Assembly (NCBI GenBank): GCA_963576725.1
Contig: OY755239.1
Span: forward strand, 62,786,953 to 62,850,952
Length of the DNA stretch: 64,000 nt
Direction of reading: 5' to 3'
Source: Azorinus chamasolen
Lineage: Eukaryota; Mollusca; Bivalvia; Cardiida; Solecurtidae
The notes under the pieces are model-generated. The model did no database searches, was not told the DNA's origin, and worked only from the letters and a program-made list of their open reading frames with translations. This document shows positions 56,007-64,000 of this stretch, in pieces; within the stretch, counting starts at the first letter, position 1; the number at the start of each line of letters is the position of its first letter. The position numbers were made by a program, and so were the translations under genes.

Positions 56007-56590
56007 GGCCATAGTCTTTGTTTTTAATACTACCGCCTACTTGTTAAGACTCATGTGTTCAGAAAATGAATAGCCGCTTAAGACGTGTCCTACTATATTC
56101 AGTTTTACAGAGAATGGGTGTCATAAAACTTATGAAAATTAGGGTGATACAATACGCGTTCAATGTAAAATATTTCAAATAAACATACAAGGTCGTATTG
56201 GACTAGTCCAAACACGACAATAATTTATACTCTTATCAGAACTGATTAACTCCAGTCGTGTGCAGAATTAGGCCACTTGTATCGCAGAACCAAGACAATG
56301 GAATTTTATAGAAAACTTAGAATGTTTGCTCAATATGTCAGTAAACGTGACTGCCGTGGGAAGAAGAGACAGTAGGCAACACAGAGTTCAATAATTATAC
56401 AGAACAGGCAAAACACTGTGACGCATCTCCTTGACATCTTTGCCAGTAGTAAACAAATACGCCATTGTCACTGCTCTGAAAGTCGTTATTTGACATGCAT
56501 GGCAGGTGGAATATATAAATCAGATTGGAGAGACACATAATACGTAATCTGTGGAACCGATTGGAAGACTAAATCGTATATCGCGAATGT
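56007..56590. other. No recognised feature
   Basis: Unassigned sequence. Confidence 0.5.
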
Positions 56591-56785
56591 TTAACCCATT
56601 CCCTCGTATTGACGACTTTTGACGACTCTCTAGAGGTCACTTTGTGAAACCATTGTGATAAATAGAGCATTTGCTCCTACAGGAGCAAATGCTCTATTTA
56701 TCACAATGGTTTCAAACTACAAAATTCTAAAATTTTCCTTTGCTCTAGTTAATGCTCCTTTTCGGTAGATGTATTGAAAGAAGTT
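56591..56785 (+). mobile_element. HP-F hairpin MITE, right-truncated
   Basis: TTAA at 56591-56594, CCCATTCCCTCGTATTGACG. Hairpin about 56643-56716 with near-perfect arms GAAACCATTGTGATAAATAG / CTATTTATCACAATGGTTTC and apex GCTCCTACAGGAGC. Confidence 0.88.
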
Positions 56786-56799
56786 GAACACCCATAACA

Positions 56800-57020
56800 C
56801 AAATAATGACATCATAACTATAAATTAACTTAACTTTTGAAGAGACATGTAAAAATGGAATTTTTAGACCTGACAAAAATTGTACAGATCTGTATAATTT
56901 CATATGCAAACAGAGCATATCCTGATCAGACGACTACTGCAGCCGCTGCAGTCTGATCTGGGTCTGTTCTATTTGCAATAGCGTTATTAAAAGACGTTTC
57001 TGTGGATGAGTAAAGGGTTT
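56800..57020 (-). mobile_element. HP-B hairpin MITE with altered apex
   Basis: Hairpin 56905-56975 (GCAAACAGAGCATATCCTGA ... GTCTGTTCTATTTGC). The apex is CTGCAGCCGCTGCAG instead of GCTCCTATAGGAGC. Right end GAGTAAAGGGTTTA. Confidence 0.82.
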
Positions 57021-57188
57021 ACCATTTACTCCACCAATACGCCATTCTACGTCTTTGCAAACAGAGTAGACCCAGATCAGACGGCTCCTATAGGAGCCGT
57101 CTGATCAGGGTCTGCTCTGTTTGTTTATGAGATAATAACGATATGATGGCATTATTTCTCACAAGAATATGCATGGAGTAAAGGATTA
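57018..57188 (+). mobile_element. HP-B hairpin MITE, short form
   Basis: Left end ACCATTTACTCCACCAATAC. Hairpin about 57056-57124 is the clearest HP-A/B stem (apex GGCTCCTATAGGAGCC). Part of the right interior is deleted; ends GCATGGAGTAAAGG. Confidence 0.85.
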
Positions 57189-57190
57189 CA

Positions 57191-57394
57191 GGCCTTTTCA
57201 TGCCTTTGCAGAGTAGACACAGATCAGATGGCTCATATAGGATATGTTCTAAAATAATAGGTAAATATGATTCTACAGTGTCTCTCTTGACGAAAGTATA
57301 GGCTACAGTGTTGGTATGCCTTTACAAATTTTCAGCTAATAAATATTCATGATATCATTATTTCTTATATGAATATTAATCAGGTAAAGAGTTG
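57191..57394 (+). mobile_element. HP-B with half hairpin
   Basis: GCCTTTGCAGAGTAGACACA, GATCAGATGGCTCATATAGG, then HP-B interior and ATTATTTCTTATATGAATAT. The right stem is deleted. Confidence 0.78.
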
Positions 57395-57481
57395 AATCAT
57401 CGGTGCTAACATGAAAATTGTTAAAGCTATATGGCCGCTTTGTAAGGCCCTGTCGGTAAGCCTTCACAATGTCATTACTTT

Positions 57482-57702
57482 TTAACTCTTTACTCCATGA
57501 ATATTCCTGTTGGAAATGAAGACGTCGTGAATACTAATATATATTCATTTTTATAATGGTATAAACCCACAGGAAAGTTTGACCGTGGCAGAAATTGTAG
57601 AGTCATATCTATACATCATAAGCAAACAGAGCAGACCCTGATGAGCCGTCTGATCTGGGTCTACTCTGTTTGAAAAGTCGTATTTATGGAGTAAAATGTT
57701 AA
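57482..57702 (-). mobile_element. HP-B hairpin MITE with deleted apex
   Basis: TTAA at 57482-57485 and 57699-57702. Stem 57622-57672 runs GCAAACAGAGCAGACCCTGA directly into TGAGCCGTCTGATCTGGG; the apex is gone. Confidence 0.87.
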
Positions 57703-58078
57703 TCCGTTTAATAACAAGTTGTTTCTACATGTACCTGCCAAAAATAAGTTTTCATCCAACACGAGTTCTAAAGTTGAATGCAATTCCGTTTCTTTCGCCA
57801 ATTAGTTAAGAGCGTCAAATGCTGGATTCTTATGAGGCGTAGGGTTAATTTGGAGCCAATATGCTATAATTCTCTATCATTATTAGAGGAATTCGCTTAT
57901 CATTATTAAAGGAATTCGCTATTCAGAAAATTACTATCATCAATTCATCAGCATGGATATATGAGAGACAATACTATCTTAATTTTTACATCGACGCAGT
58001 TCGGTGGTGCCGTTCAAAAATATGTTATAATTTACAAAAAGGGGGGGGGATGAAGAGAGTGGTTAAATGAATTCTTTA
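57703..58078. other. Unassigned, with a short direct repeat
   Basis: ATCATTATTAGAGGAATTCG / ATCATTATTAAAGGAATTCG near 57876 and 57899. Nothing else recognised. Confidence 0.45.
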
Positions 58079-58265
58079 ACCCATTCCCCCATAAGCTATT
58101 TTTAGACTCAACCTCTTTGAATAAATCTACCGAAAAGGAGCATTTAGCCTACATGTACTAGAAAAAAGTAACCCTTAAGGACTGTGTTGTTTTTAAAATC
58201 ATTGTGAGCAGGGTCTGCTCTGTTTGCTAATGGAATTTGAAAGATCTGTTTCTTTACATTATTAG
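58079..58265 (+). mobile_element. Chimera: HP-F fragment joined to HP-A right half
   Basis: TTAACCCATTCCCCCATAAG and an HP-F inner part up to TCATTGTGAG, then GCAGGGTCTGCTCTGTTTGC and the HP-A right interior. HP-A continues again after 58868 (CTAAAATGTTCCACCTTCCA), so 58266-58868 looks inserted. Confidence 0.75.
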
Positions 58266-58404
58266 TTATACAGTTCTTTCCCAGGGTACATGACGATTTA
58301 TTCCCGGCTGAGGAAAATGATGTTGCCCGAGCCGTTAGACGAGGGTTACATGATTTTACCAGCCGGGAATAAATCGTCATGTACCCTGGGAAAGAACTGT
58401 ATAA
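58266..58404. repeat. Palindrome with perfect 44-bp arms
   Basis: 58266-58309 and 58361-58404 are exact inverse copies (TTATACAGTTCTTTCCCAGG ...). The centre contains GATGTTGCCCGAGCCGTTAG. Confidence 0.95.
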
Positions 58405-58409
58405 CGAAT

Positions 58410-58868
58410 TTATTATACTGCAAAGTTTTACAGTTCGGATAATTTATATAAATCCATTTTGGCATGTTGAATCACTAAACATGCTATTTCCCCTAAAAGC
58501 GTCCCAATACATTAATTCTACCCGAAGGTATCCGAAGTGGTGTGTATTGTATTTCATCGGCGTTCGTGTTATTATAGATGGCTGGACGATATAATAACTC
58601 CTCCTAAAACTGTTTTACTGGTCATTTCAAACAATGATGTTTTATAATTCATTTCTGCATTTTTTTCATTACGTATCAATAGTTGTCTATTATGAATTTT
58701 GCTATTGTTTAGCCGGGTCGAGAAGTCGGTCGTTTGGTTTCCGACCATAATATGTGAGGCCTGCCATGGGGAATTTCAATGTACCCTGTCAGCTCCCAGG
58801 GTACATGGACTCATGCACACGGCTAGTTAACCAATCAGAAGTGAGGATTTTACTTTGCAGTATAATAA
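58410..58868. mobile_element. TIR element, 17-bp perfect ends
   Basis: TTATTATACTGCAAAGT at 58410-58426 and its exact inverse at 58852-58868. AACCAATCAGAAGTGAGG near the right end. No transposase. It may form one composite with the adjacent palindrome. Confidence 0.75.
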
Positions 58869-58929
58869 TCTAAAATGTTCCACCTTCCATATATCTTCTA
58901 TTTCAGAGAACAGAGGATGCAGCAATAGT

Positions 58930-59150
58930 TCGATGTGTATGTGACGGTACAGAGCTCCAGATAGGATATATTTGACCTCTGACCTTGAAGGATGACATTG
59001 ACCTTTCACCCCTCAAAATGTGCGGCTTTATGAGGCACATATACATGCCAAATATCAAGTCCCTACCTTTACTGGCTCAAAAGTTATGACCAATGTTAAA
59101 GTTGGTGACAGACAAACGGACAGACGGCAAAAACAATATTCCCCCAGATC
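58930..59150 (+). repeat. Dispersed repeat with GACCTTGA block and ACGG tail
   Basis: TTTGACCTCTGACCTTGAAG, CAAATATCAAGTCCCTACC, GGCTCAAAAGTTATGACC and GACAAACGGACAGACGG, in the style of dispersed repeats of bivalves (general knowledge). Confidence 0.7.
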
Positions 59151-59152
59151 TG

Positions 59153-59194
59153 TTTTTTTTTTTTTTTTTTTTTTTGGGGGGGGGGGGGGGGGGG
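59153..59194 (+). repeat. T(23)G(19) homopolymer pair
   Basis: 23 T (59153-59175) followed directly by 19 G (59176-59194). Confidence 0.9.
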
Positions 59195-59395
59195 TTGATA
59201 AAAATCCAGAACATCTTCTGAGTTGTTGAAAGTGCAGGCAGCAGTTACAGTGTTTACGGATGGCTGTATGGAAGGAGTTCTATGGATGACTGGTCGTCCT
59301 AGTGCCTGGCTATTGAATCATGTCATGCACCAATGGTATGCTGAATCGGGAACAAGATTGCAAGTTTCTATTTATCACATTTTACAAAATTGGTT

Positions 59396-59615
59396 TCGGG
59401 TGGTGTGCTTAAACTATTCACATTTCATACATGCAATCAACATGACTGAAATACGTTATGTGGTAGTGCAGAAAACAAGGACAAAGTACATCCAACTTTC
59501 AATATTCGGGTGGTGTGCTTAAACAATTCACATTTTATACATGCAATCAGCATGACTGAAATACCTTCTGTGGTAGTGCAGAAAACAAGGAAAAAGTACA
59601 TCCAACTTTCAACCT
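59396..59615. repeat. 110-bp direct duplication
   Basis: CGGGTGGTGTGCTTAAAC at 59398 and 59508; both copies share CAACATGACTGAAATAC-type and GTGCAGAAAACAAGG sequence with a few differences. Confidence 0.92.
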
Positions 59616-59827
59616 TTTATTACAAAGAATATAAATAGTCTTATAAGACCGTCACTGTTATTAAGTAATGCCAATTGATAACATCAAAAGTACTAACCTT
59701 TAGCCTACTGAACAAATTATTTTTACATAATTTTTCACCTACTACATTTTCAATATTCAAGCTATAAATAAAGTTATATATATATATGGAGTGATAATCA
59801 ATTTGTCTACCAAAATGCAGTCACGGT

Positions 59828-59936
59828 GTCAAACAGTTTGGATCCTGATGAGACGCCGAGTTACTCGGCGTCTCATCTGGAACCAGACTGTTTGCATAGG
59901 TATTCGCTCATTCGCCCATAGCAGGCTAAAGGTTAA
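59828..59936 (-). mobile_element. HP-D right part with hairpin
   Basis: GTCAAACAGTTTGGATCCTG, apex GCCGAGTTACTCGGC and TCTCATCTGGAACCAGACTG; TTAA at 59933-59936. The left end was not found. Confidence 0.78.
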
Positions 59937-60109
59937 AAAACACTGGCCTCTCATAATTAACTATTGAAGTAAAAGTTTGCCCATATAATGGTTTATTGGC
60001 ATCATACGTGCCAATTGTAGTGTTCAGGAATGAACTTTGTTTTTATTGACACGTTTATGAATTGCAATTCACTTCTAGTGCTCAGTGGCTGAAGTCAATT
60101 GAATACCAG

Positions 60110-60546
60110 AGGAACAGATAAATACTAAAATCACAGGTGCCAGGCGCGTGACAATTTCATAAATACTACCGACAAACATCTTCAAATACGTTTAGACATC
60201 ATAATTTGACAGAAAAAAAAGTTTTTAACGACATTCTTTTTCGTAGATTATAATACTTAGTATTATACTATACGAAAACATTTTTTAACTTTTTTCTGTC
60301 AAAGTATGATGTCTAAATCGAAGGCTTGGTGCAAAGTGAAGGAGTTAGAATAGTTTTGCACCAAGCCCTCGAAATGTATTTGAAGATGTTTGTCTGTTGC
60401 ATTTATGAAATTGTCACGCGACTGGCACCTGTGACTAAAATCGGCATTTCTCCACCAAACGATATGTTGTGACTACTCCTTTGAAACGCTTAGAAGAGAC
60501 CATTATAAAGAGTGGTCACAGCATAGGGTACAGTGGAGAAATAAAG
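60110..60546. repeat. M8 copy interrupted by an 8-bp-TSD MITE
   Basis: AACAGATAAATACTAAAAT before and CGGCATTTCTCCACCAAACG, ATATGTTGTGACTAC, then GAGTGGTCACAGCATAGGG after the insertion at 60132-60433. This matches the unit plus hairpin order at 31617-31740. Confidence 0.85.
60132..60433. mobile_element. Foldback MITE with 8-bp target duplication (hAT-like)
   Basis: Ends CACAGGTGCCAGGCGCGTGA and TCACGCGACTGGCACCTGTG; TIRs of about 60 bp with few mismatches. ACTAAAAT flanks both sides (60124-60131, 60434-60441). Two further inverted pairs lie inside (AGACATCATAATTTGACAG; GGCTTGGTGCAAA). An 8-bp duplication fits hAT, though the TIR start is not the textbook one. Confidence 0.9.
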
Positions 60547-60598
60547 GAGTTTCTAAAAAATGTTGAATCTACCCATCTTATCTGAACCTCTGCCGAAC

Positions 60599-60805
60599 TA
60601 CAGTAAAGCCTCTCTATAACGGCCACTAAATTACATCACGTATTTTGTGTTAAAGGCAGGTGGCTGCTTAAAGCAAGGTGAAGGTAAAACAGAACGCTCC
60701 TATAGGAGCGTTCTGTTTTACTTTCACTTTGTTTAAGCAACCACCTGCCCTAAATACCGACTAATTAACACAATTCAGTGCCCGTTATTGAGAGGTTTTA
60801 CTGTA
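60599..60805. mobile_element. PG (pogo-like) MITE, full length
   Basis: TA at 60599-60600 and 60804-60805; ends CAGTAAAGCCTCTCTATAAC and TTATTGAGAGGTTTTACTG. Hairpin about 60656-60749 with apex CGCTCCTATAGGAGCG. Confidence 0.93.
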
Positions 60806-61065
60806 AGTTATTTCATAAACAATAATTCCACCAGACATAATGATGTGATGAGGAGCATAACATGATCCATGACAGGGTGTTCAAGAAACACATACAGACA
60901 TTTCTCTAAGAATACATATATGTATACAACTTTAACAAACTACACAAAACAAATGTGTCGTGATAGATATGTAGTAAACCATTAGTCTATGTTGTACAAT
61001 ATAGTTTGGCTGTATTCCTCGTCTTTATTTGCTTCACTGGTATCTGCTTTGATTCCATAACTTTA
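60806..61065. other. No recognised feature
   Basis: Unassigned sequence. Confidence 0.4.
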
Positions 61066-61313
61066 CTCCTTTTCTCCATGAATACTCATATAAAAAATAA
61101 TGACGTCATGAATATTAAATAGATTAGTTATTTATCATAGCACATGAACACCTACAGTTTTGGCCAAGACAGAAAGAGTAGAATCATATCTATATTATAT
61201 TATAAGCAAACAGATCAGTCCCTGGTAAGACGGCTCCTATAGGAGTCGTTTGGTCTGGGTCTGCTCTGTTTGCAAAAGCGTAGAAAGGAATATTTATGGA
61301 GTAAAAGGGTTAA
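61066..61313 (-). mobile_element. HP-B hairpin MITE
   Basis: Left end CTTTACTCCTTTTCTCCATG, right end GGAGTAAAAGGG with TTAA at 61310-61313. Hairpin 61205-61273 with apex GGCTCCTATAGGAGTC. Confidence 0.88.
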
Positions 61314-61344
61314 ACTCTGCGCTTAGGAGATCACTACTTAACTA

Positions 61345-61440
61345 TATCCATGATCAATGGCAGTAATTCGACATATAGTATGAGAGATACAAGATCACGC
61401 GAAAGTGCAATATACTAGTAATTGTGTACCAGACATTCTG
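61345..61440. repeat. Dispersed repeat, pair of 23003-23110
   Basis: CACGCGAAAGTGCAATATAC and TAGTAATTGTGTACCAG are shared. Confidence 0.65.
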
Positions 61441-61495
61441 TATACCTCGCACAATAATAAGCTACTTTTCTAAGCATTAAATCATTTCAGAAAGC

Positions 61496-61777
61496 TTAAC
61501 CCTTTCCTTCATATCTAAATGCATTTTCACGCATTTGAAAACCGGGTAGACCCAGATCAGGATCTGCCCTATTTGCTAATGGAAGTTGGTAGATCTGTTT
61601 CTGCAGTTTTTAAAATGGTTACAATGTTCTACATATAATTATGAACACATGAATATCTGGTATTGGTAGAAACTACAGAGTATAGATTATGATTTAATAA
61701 GCAAAACGGAGCTGTCTAATCTGGATCTACTCCATGCGCAAAGGCGTGAACAAGCATTTATATGAAGAAAGGTTTAA
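61496..61777. mobile_element. HP element with two left-type ends
   Basis: TTAA at 61496-61499 and 61774-61777. The left end CCCTTTCCTTCATATCTAAA and the right end CATTTATATGAAGAAAGG are both the 'left' end of HP-A/B; half hairpins on each side (ACCGGGTAGACCCAGATC; GTCTAATCTGGATCTAC). Possibly two elements fused. Confidence 0.65.
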
Positions 61778-62023
61778 CCCTTCGCTTGCTGAATTGTAAA
61801 ATACATTTCCCCTTCTTTACCCATGCCCTGTTGTATAATTACATATATCTTCACCGTGCACAAGTATTTCGCTGTGTAATCACTGCTGTGGAGTGCACTG
61901 GTTGCACAATCAACTTGTAAATAGAGCAGAACCTGATGAAACAGCTCCTGCAGGAGCTGTCTCATCTGGGTCTTCACTATTTACAGGTAGGTATATTGAC
62001 GTGAATAGCAAGCGAATGGTTAA
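61774..62023 (-). mobile_element. HP-C hairpin MITE, full length
   Basis: TTAA at 61774-61777 and 62020-62023; ends CCCTTCGCTTGC and GCAAGCGAATGG. Hairpin about 61916-61984 with apex CAGCTCCTGCAGGAGCTG and the C/A, T/A stem differences. Confidence 0.92.
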
Positions 62024-62437
62024 GAAGTGGGTCGTTCCTACCGGCGATAGTTTGTTCAGCAATCTGAAGGTAAAACAACTCTCGTGGCCAATCCAATAAA
62101 ATCCAGTCTAGAAACAGTAAATCAGTTTGACCAAAAAGATTTAGGGTCGTTATTAATATTGATATCTTATAACGATCACACAATTTGGGTCTCCAGGGAG
62201 AAGTCAATAGCCTACACCAATTTGTGGGTAAATGATAGGGCTTCAACACAACCGGTATGATATCGAAATCGGTTTTTTTCTTCAATCAGAGCCAGATTTC
62301 TTTACGGTAGAAAACATTTATGCAGTTTCATAGAAACAGTCCATATCATTTCTGAGATAGGCCTATGACTTCAGGACGCACAGATGGACAATGCCAAGAC
62401 TATGTTCTGATCTGGATCTACCCTGTTTGAAAAGGCA
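62024..62437. other. Unassigned, ending in a half hairpin
   Basis: GTTCTGATCTGGATCTACCC and CTGTTTGAAAAGGC at 62405-62436 are an HP right arm. The rest is unassigned. Confidence 0.45.
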
Positions 62438-62686
62438 TTAACCCTTTCCCTTATGTAAGCGCAGTCTGACGCATCTGTAAACAGAGTAGATCCAGATCAA
62501 ACGGCTCCTATAGGAGCCGTCTGATCAGGGTCTGCTCTGTTTGCTTATGGTGTAATATAGATCTGATTCTACAACTTCTGCCTGAGCCAAAATGTCCCGT
62601 GTTCATATGCCATTATAAAAAATAATCTTATTAATATTCATGACGTCATTATTTCTTACATGAATACGTATCAGGGAAGGGGTTAA
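62438..62686 (+). mobile_element. HP-B hairpin MITE, full length
   Basis: TTAA at 62438-62441 and 62683-62686; hairpin 62477-62544 with apex GGCTCCTATAGGAGCC and the T/C and A/T stem differences; right interior GACGTCATTATTTCTTACAT. Confidence 0.92.
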
Positions 62687-62821
62687 CATGCCTCTGTGCT
62701 ATGTAAAACAATGCAGACCATGATCAGTGGGAACTTCATGACGTAGATCAAACATACGGCTCGGTGAGTATTTTGTATACTTCGGAATGATCCTAATGAC
62801 CCAAGCATTCAGACAAACTTA

Positions 62822-63092
62822 GGCAAATAGTGCAGATCCAGAACAAACTGCTCCTGTACAAGTCTTAACCCTTTCCTGTTCTGTATTTATTCCAAAGATC
62901 AATACCTACTAAATATTCATGGACAAAATGGTTACAACGAAATATGGAAGGTAGAATATTGTAGCTATTTTCGAAAGTAAAGAAGCAGATTCAAACTCCA
63001 TTAGAAAACAGGACCCGTCTGATCAGGGTCTGCTGTGTAAGCAAATGTGTGAAACACGTTTATATGAAGCAAAGGGTTAAACTATTTGCTAT
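62822..63092. repeat. HP-type hairpin split by an HP-A insertion
   Basis: GGCAAATAGTGCAGATCCAG, AACAAACTGCTCCTGTACAA and GTC before, ACTATTTGCT after, the HP-A copy at 62865-63080. Removing HP-A and one TTAA rejoins GTCTTAAACTATTTGCT. Confidence 0.7.
62865..63080 (-). mobile_element. HP-A MITE with deleted hairpin apex, nested
   Basis: TTAA at 62865-62868 and 63077-63080; left end CCCTTTCCTGTTCTGTATTT, right end ATATGAAGCAAAGGG. The stem 63000-63052 has lost its apex and much of the left arm. Confidence 0.87.
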
Positions 63093-63269
63093 GATTGTCA
63101 GATTAACAAAAGTATGCCAAATCGGCTTATTTTGCTACACAAAAAAAGCCATGGAGAGTTGAGATTGGATATCCGAATAATTATGGTAATTATCGAAGTT
63201 CCAGCATCCCGGAAGGACTTGTCTGCATGGCCTGATCTAGCTATAACAATGTATGTTAATTTCTTCCTC

Positions 63270-63440
63270 TGCCACATAATTCTTATTGTCGTCTGCAAAA
63301 TTTGTCGTCTGCTGCAACTTGTATTGGTTTTGTTTCTCCCATTTTCTTTCGAAACACAATATAACAGTATCAGTTTGAACAATAATTAAACACAGAATCA
63401 CTCAGCGTCTTATCTGGGTCCAAACTGTTTTCCAATCTGA
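63270..63440 (-). mobile_element. HP-D/HP-E-like remnant
   Basis: TTGTCGTCTGCAAAATTTGT, CGTCTGCTGCAACTTG, then AGAATCACTCAGCGTCTTAT and GGGTCCAAACTGTTTTCC: an inner right side and a half HP-D hairpin. Confidence 0.6.
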
Positions 63441-63464
63441 CCAGGCTCGCTATTTGCAGCGGTG

Positions 63465-63640
63465 TGACGCCGCATATGCGTGTCGCCGCATAGATGTGAC
63501 AGGTTTCGTCTATGCTGTGATTTTCAACGCATAGACAGGGCGGTTTCGTCTATGCGGCGACGCGCAACGCATACACAGATCGCCCTGTTTATGCGGCACA
63601 AGACAATTGTTCATTTTTGCCGCATATACAGGTCTAAGTA
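63465..63640. repeat. GC-rich cluster of direct and inverted repeats
   Basis: GCCGCATAGATGTGACAGG, GTTTCGTCTATGC (twice), CAACGCATAGACAGGGCG and CAACGCATACACAGATCGCC can form alternative stems. The origin is unknown. Confidence 0.75.
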
Positions 63641-63682
63641 TTCACCATACATTTAAAAAAATGAGAATATAACAAACTCCAA

Positions 63683-63752
63683 TGATAATGATGATGATAA
63701 TGATGATGATGATGATGTTGATGATGATGAAGACGACGACGGCGGCGGTGGT
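63683..63752. repeat. (GAT)n / (GAC)n microsatellite
   Basis: GATAATGATGATGATAATGA and GATGATGATGATG, then GACGACGACGGCGGCGGTGG. Confidence 0.95.
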
Positions 63753-64000
63753 GGCTGTAGTGTTGTTTGTTGTTGTGCTGGCTTCGGCGGCGTTTTATTA
63801 GAGCCTTCCCTCTATAGGGGTGAGAGTTTCTCTTGTCCACCCGTTTGTCCGTACGTCCCAAAATATCATGCATGCGTAGCTGCTTTACTATTTGACAAAT
63901 AGAGTCTCAAATCTTTACACGAAGGTTTGTTGAAATGCAAAAATGTAAACGTGTGTTCTGACAAGTGTTATAGCCATTGACCAAGTCAACATGGAGATCT
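63753..64000. other. No recognised feature
   Basis: Unassigned; contains CCCTCTATAGGGGTGAGAG and TTGTCCACCCGTTTGTCCGT of unknown origin. Confidence 0.4.

Noticed and set aside
63634..63873. His-rich minus-strand frame
   Set aside because: Reading of the GAT/GAC microsatellite.

Overview
This window looks like intergenic or intronic DNA from an animal, most likely a bivalve mollusc. That is an inference from three things: a metazoan LINE and a Tc1-like transposase, 'GACCTTGACC' arrays that end in ACGGACGGACGG-type tails, and a very high density of short palindromic elements. I cannot name the species. I found no intact host protein-coding gene. The only coding traces are a decayed LINE (14715-18439), a decayed Tc1-like transposase (32647-33603, minus strand) and a 217-bp exon-like ORF repeated inside a 2-kb tandem array.

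The dominant content is short non-autonomous elements (about 200-290 bp), each carrying a long central hairpin. I group them by their ends; the labels are mine. HP families have CCC...GGG ends flanked by TTAA, as expected for piggyBac-type target duplication. HP-A has an interior with GGAATTTGAAAGATCT. HP-B ends in ATGAATATTCATGGAG. HP-C starts CCCTTCGCTTGC. HP-D starts CCCTTTCGCTGCCAA. HP-E has a CCCTTTTGGTGCC end. HP-F starts CCCATTCCCTCATA. HP-G has hairpin arm AAACAGTGTAGACCC. HP-H ends GGGAATAAATGGG. PG families are TA-flanked, with pogo/Tigger-like ends beginning CAGT. M8 has arm AAACCCTATGTTGTGACC. For HP-A, -B and -G, plus strand means the stem arm AGTAGACCCAGATC comes first. The hairpins of most families share one plan: an outer arm, an AGACCC/GGATCC block, GATCAGAC or GATGAGAC, and often the apex GCTCCTATAGGAGC.

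Layout. 1-10.7 kb: HP and PG elements around a 1.93-kb tandem duplication with a ~168-bp inner satellite (3.0-7.3 kb). 10.83-19.85 kb: two ~470-bp inverted arms enclosing ~8 kb of AT-rich DNA and the LINE. 20.7-21.7 kb: a 'GACCTTGACC' array. 22.5-27.6 kb: HP elements, a 42-bp minisatellite and a tRNA-derived SINE. 27.7-28.7 kb: a 29-bp minisatellite made from an HP-B hairpin arm. 29.5-31.3 kb: a second, unrelated 42-bp minisatellite ending at an M8 hairpin. 32.4-34.4 kb: a PG element interrupted by the Tc1-like element and an HP-C copy. 36.0-47.4 kb: six tandem copies of a ~2.0/2.4-kb unit. 49.1-49.8 kb: a 46-48-bp minisatellite built from the HP-D hairpin apex. 49.8-64 kb: densely packed and nested HP and PG elements.

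The elements act on one another. HP copies insert into TTAA sites inside PG hairpins, hairpin halves of different families are joined at or near the apex, hairpin centres are deleted, and hairpin arms are expanded into minisatellites. All alignments were done by eye, so element ends are usually good to a few bases, and less where marked uncertain.
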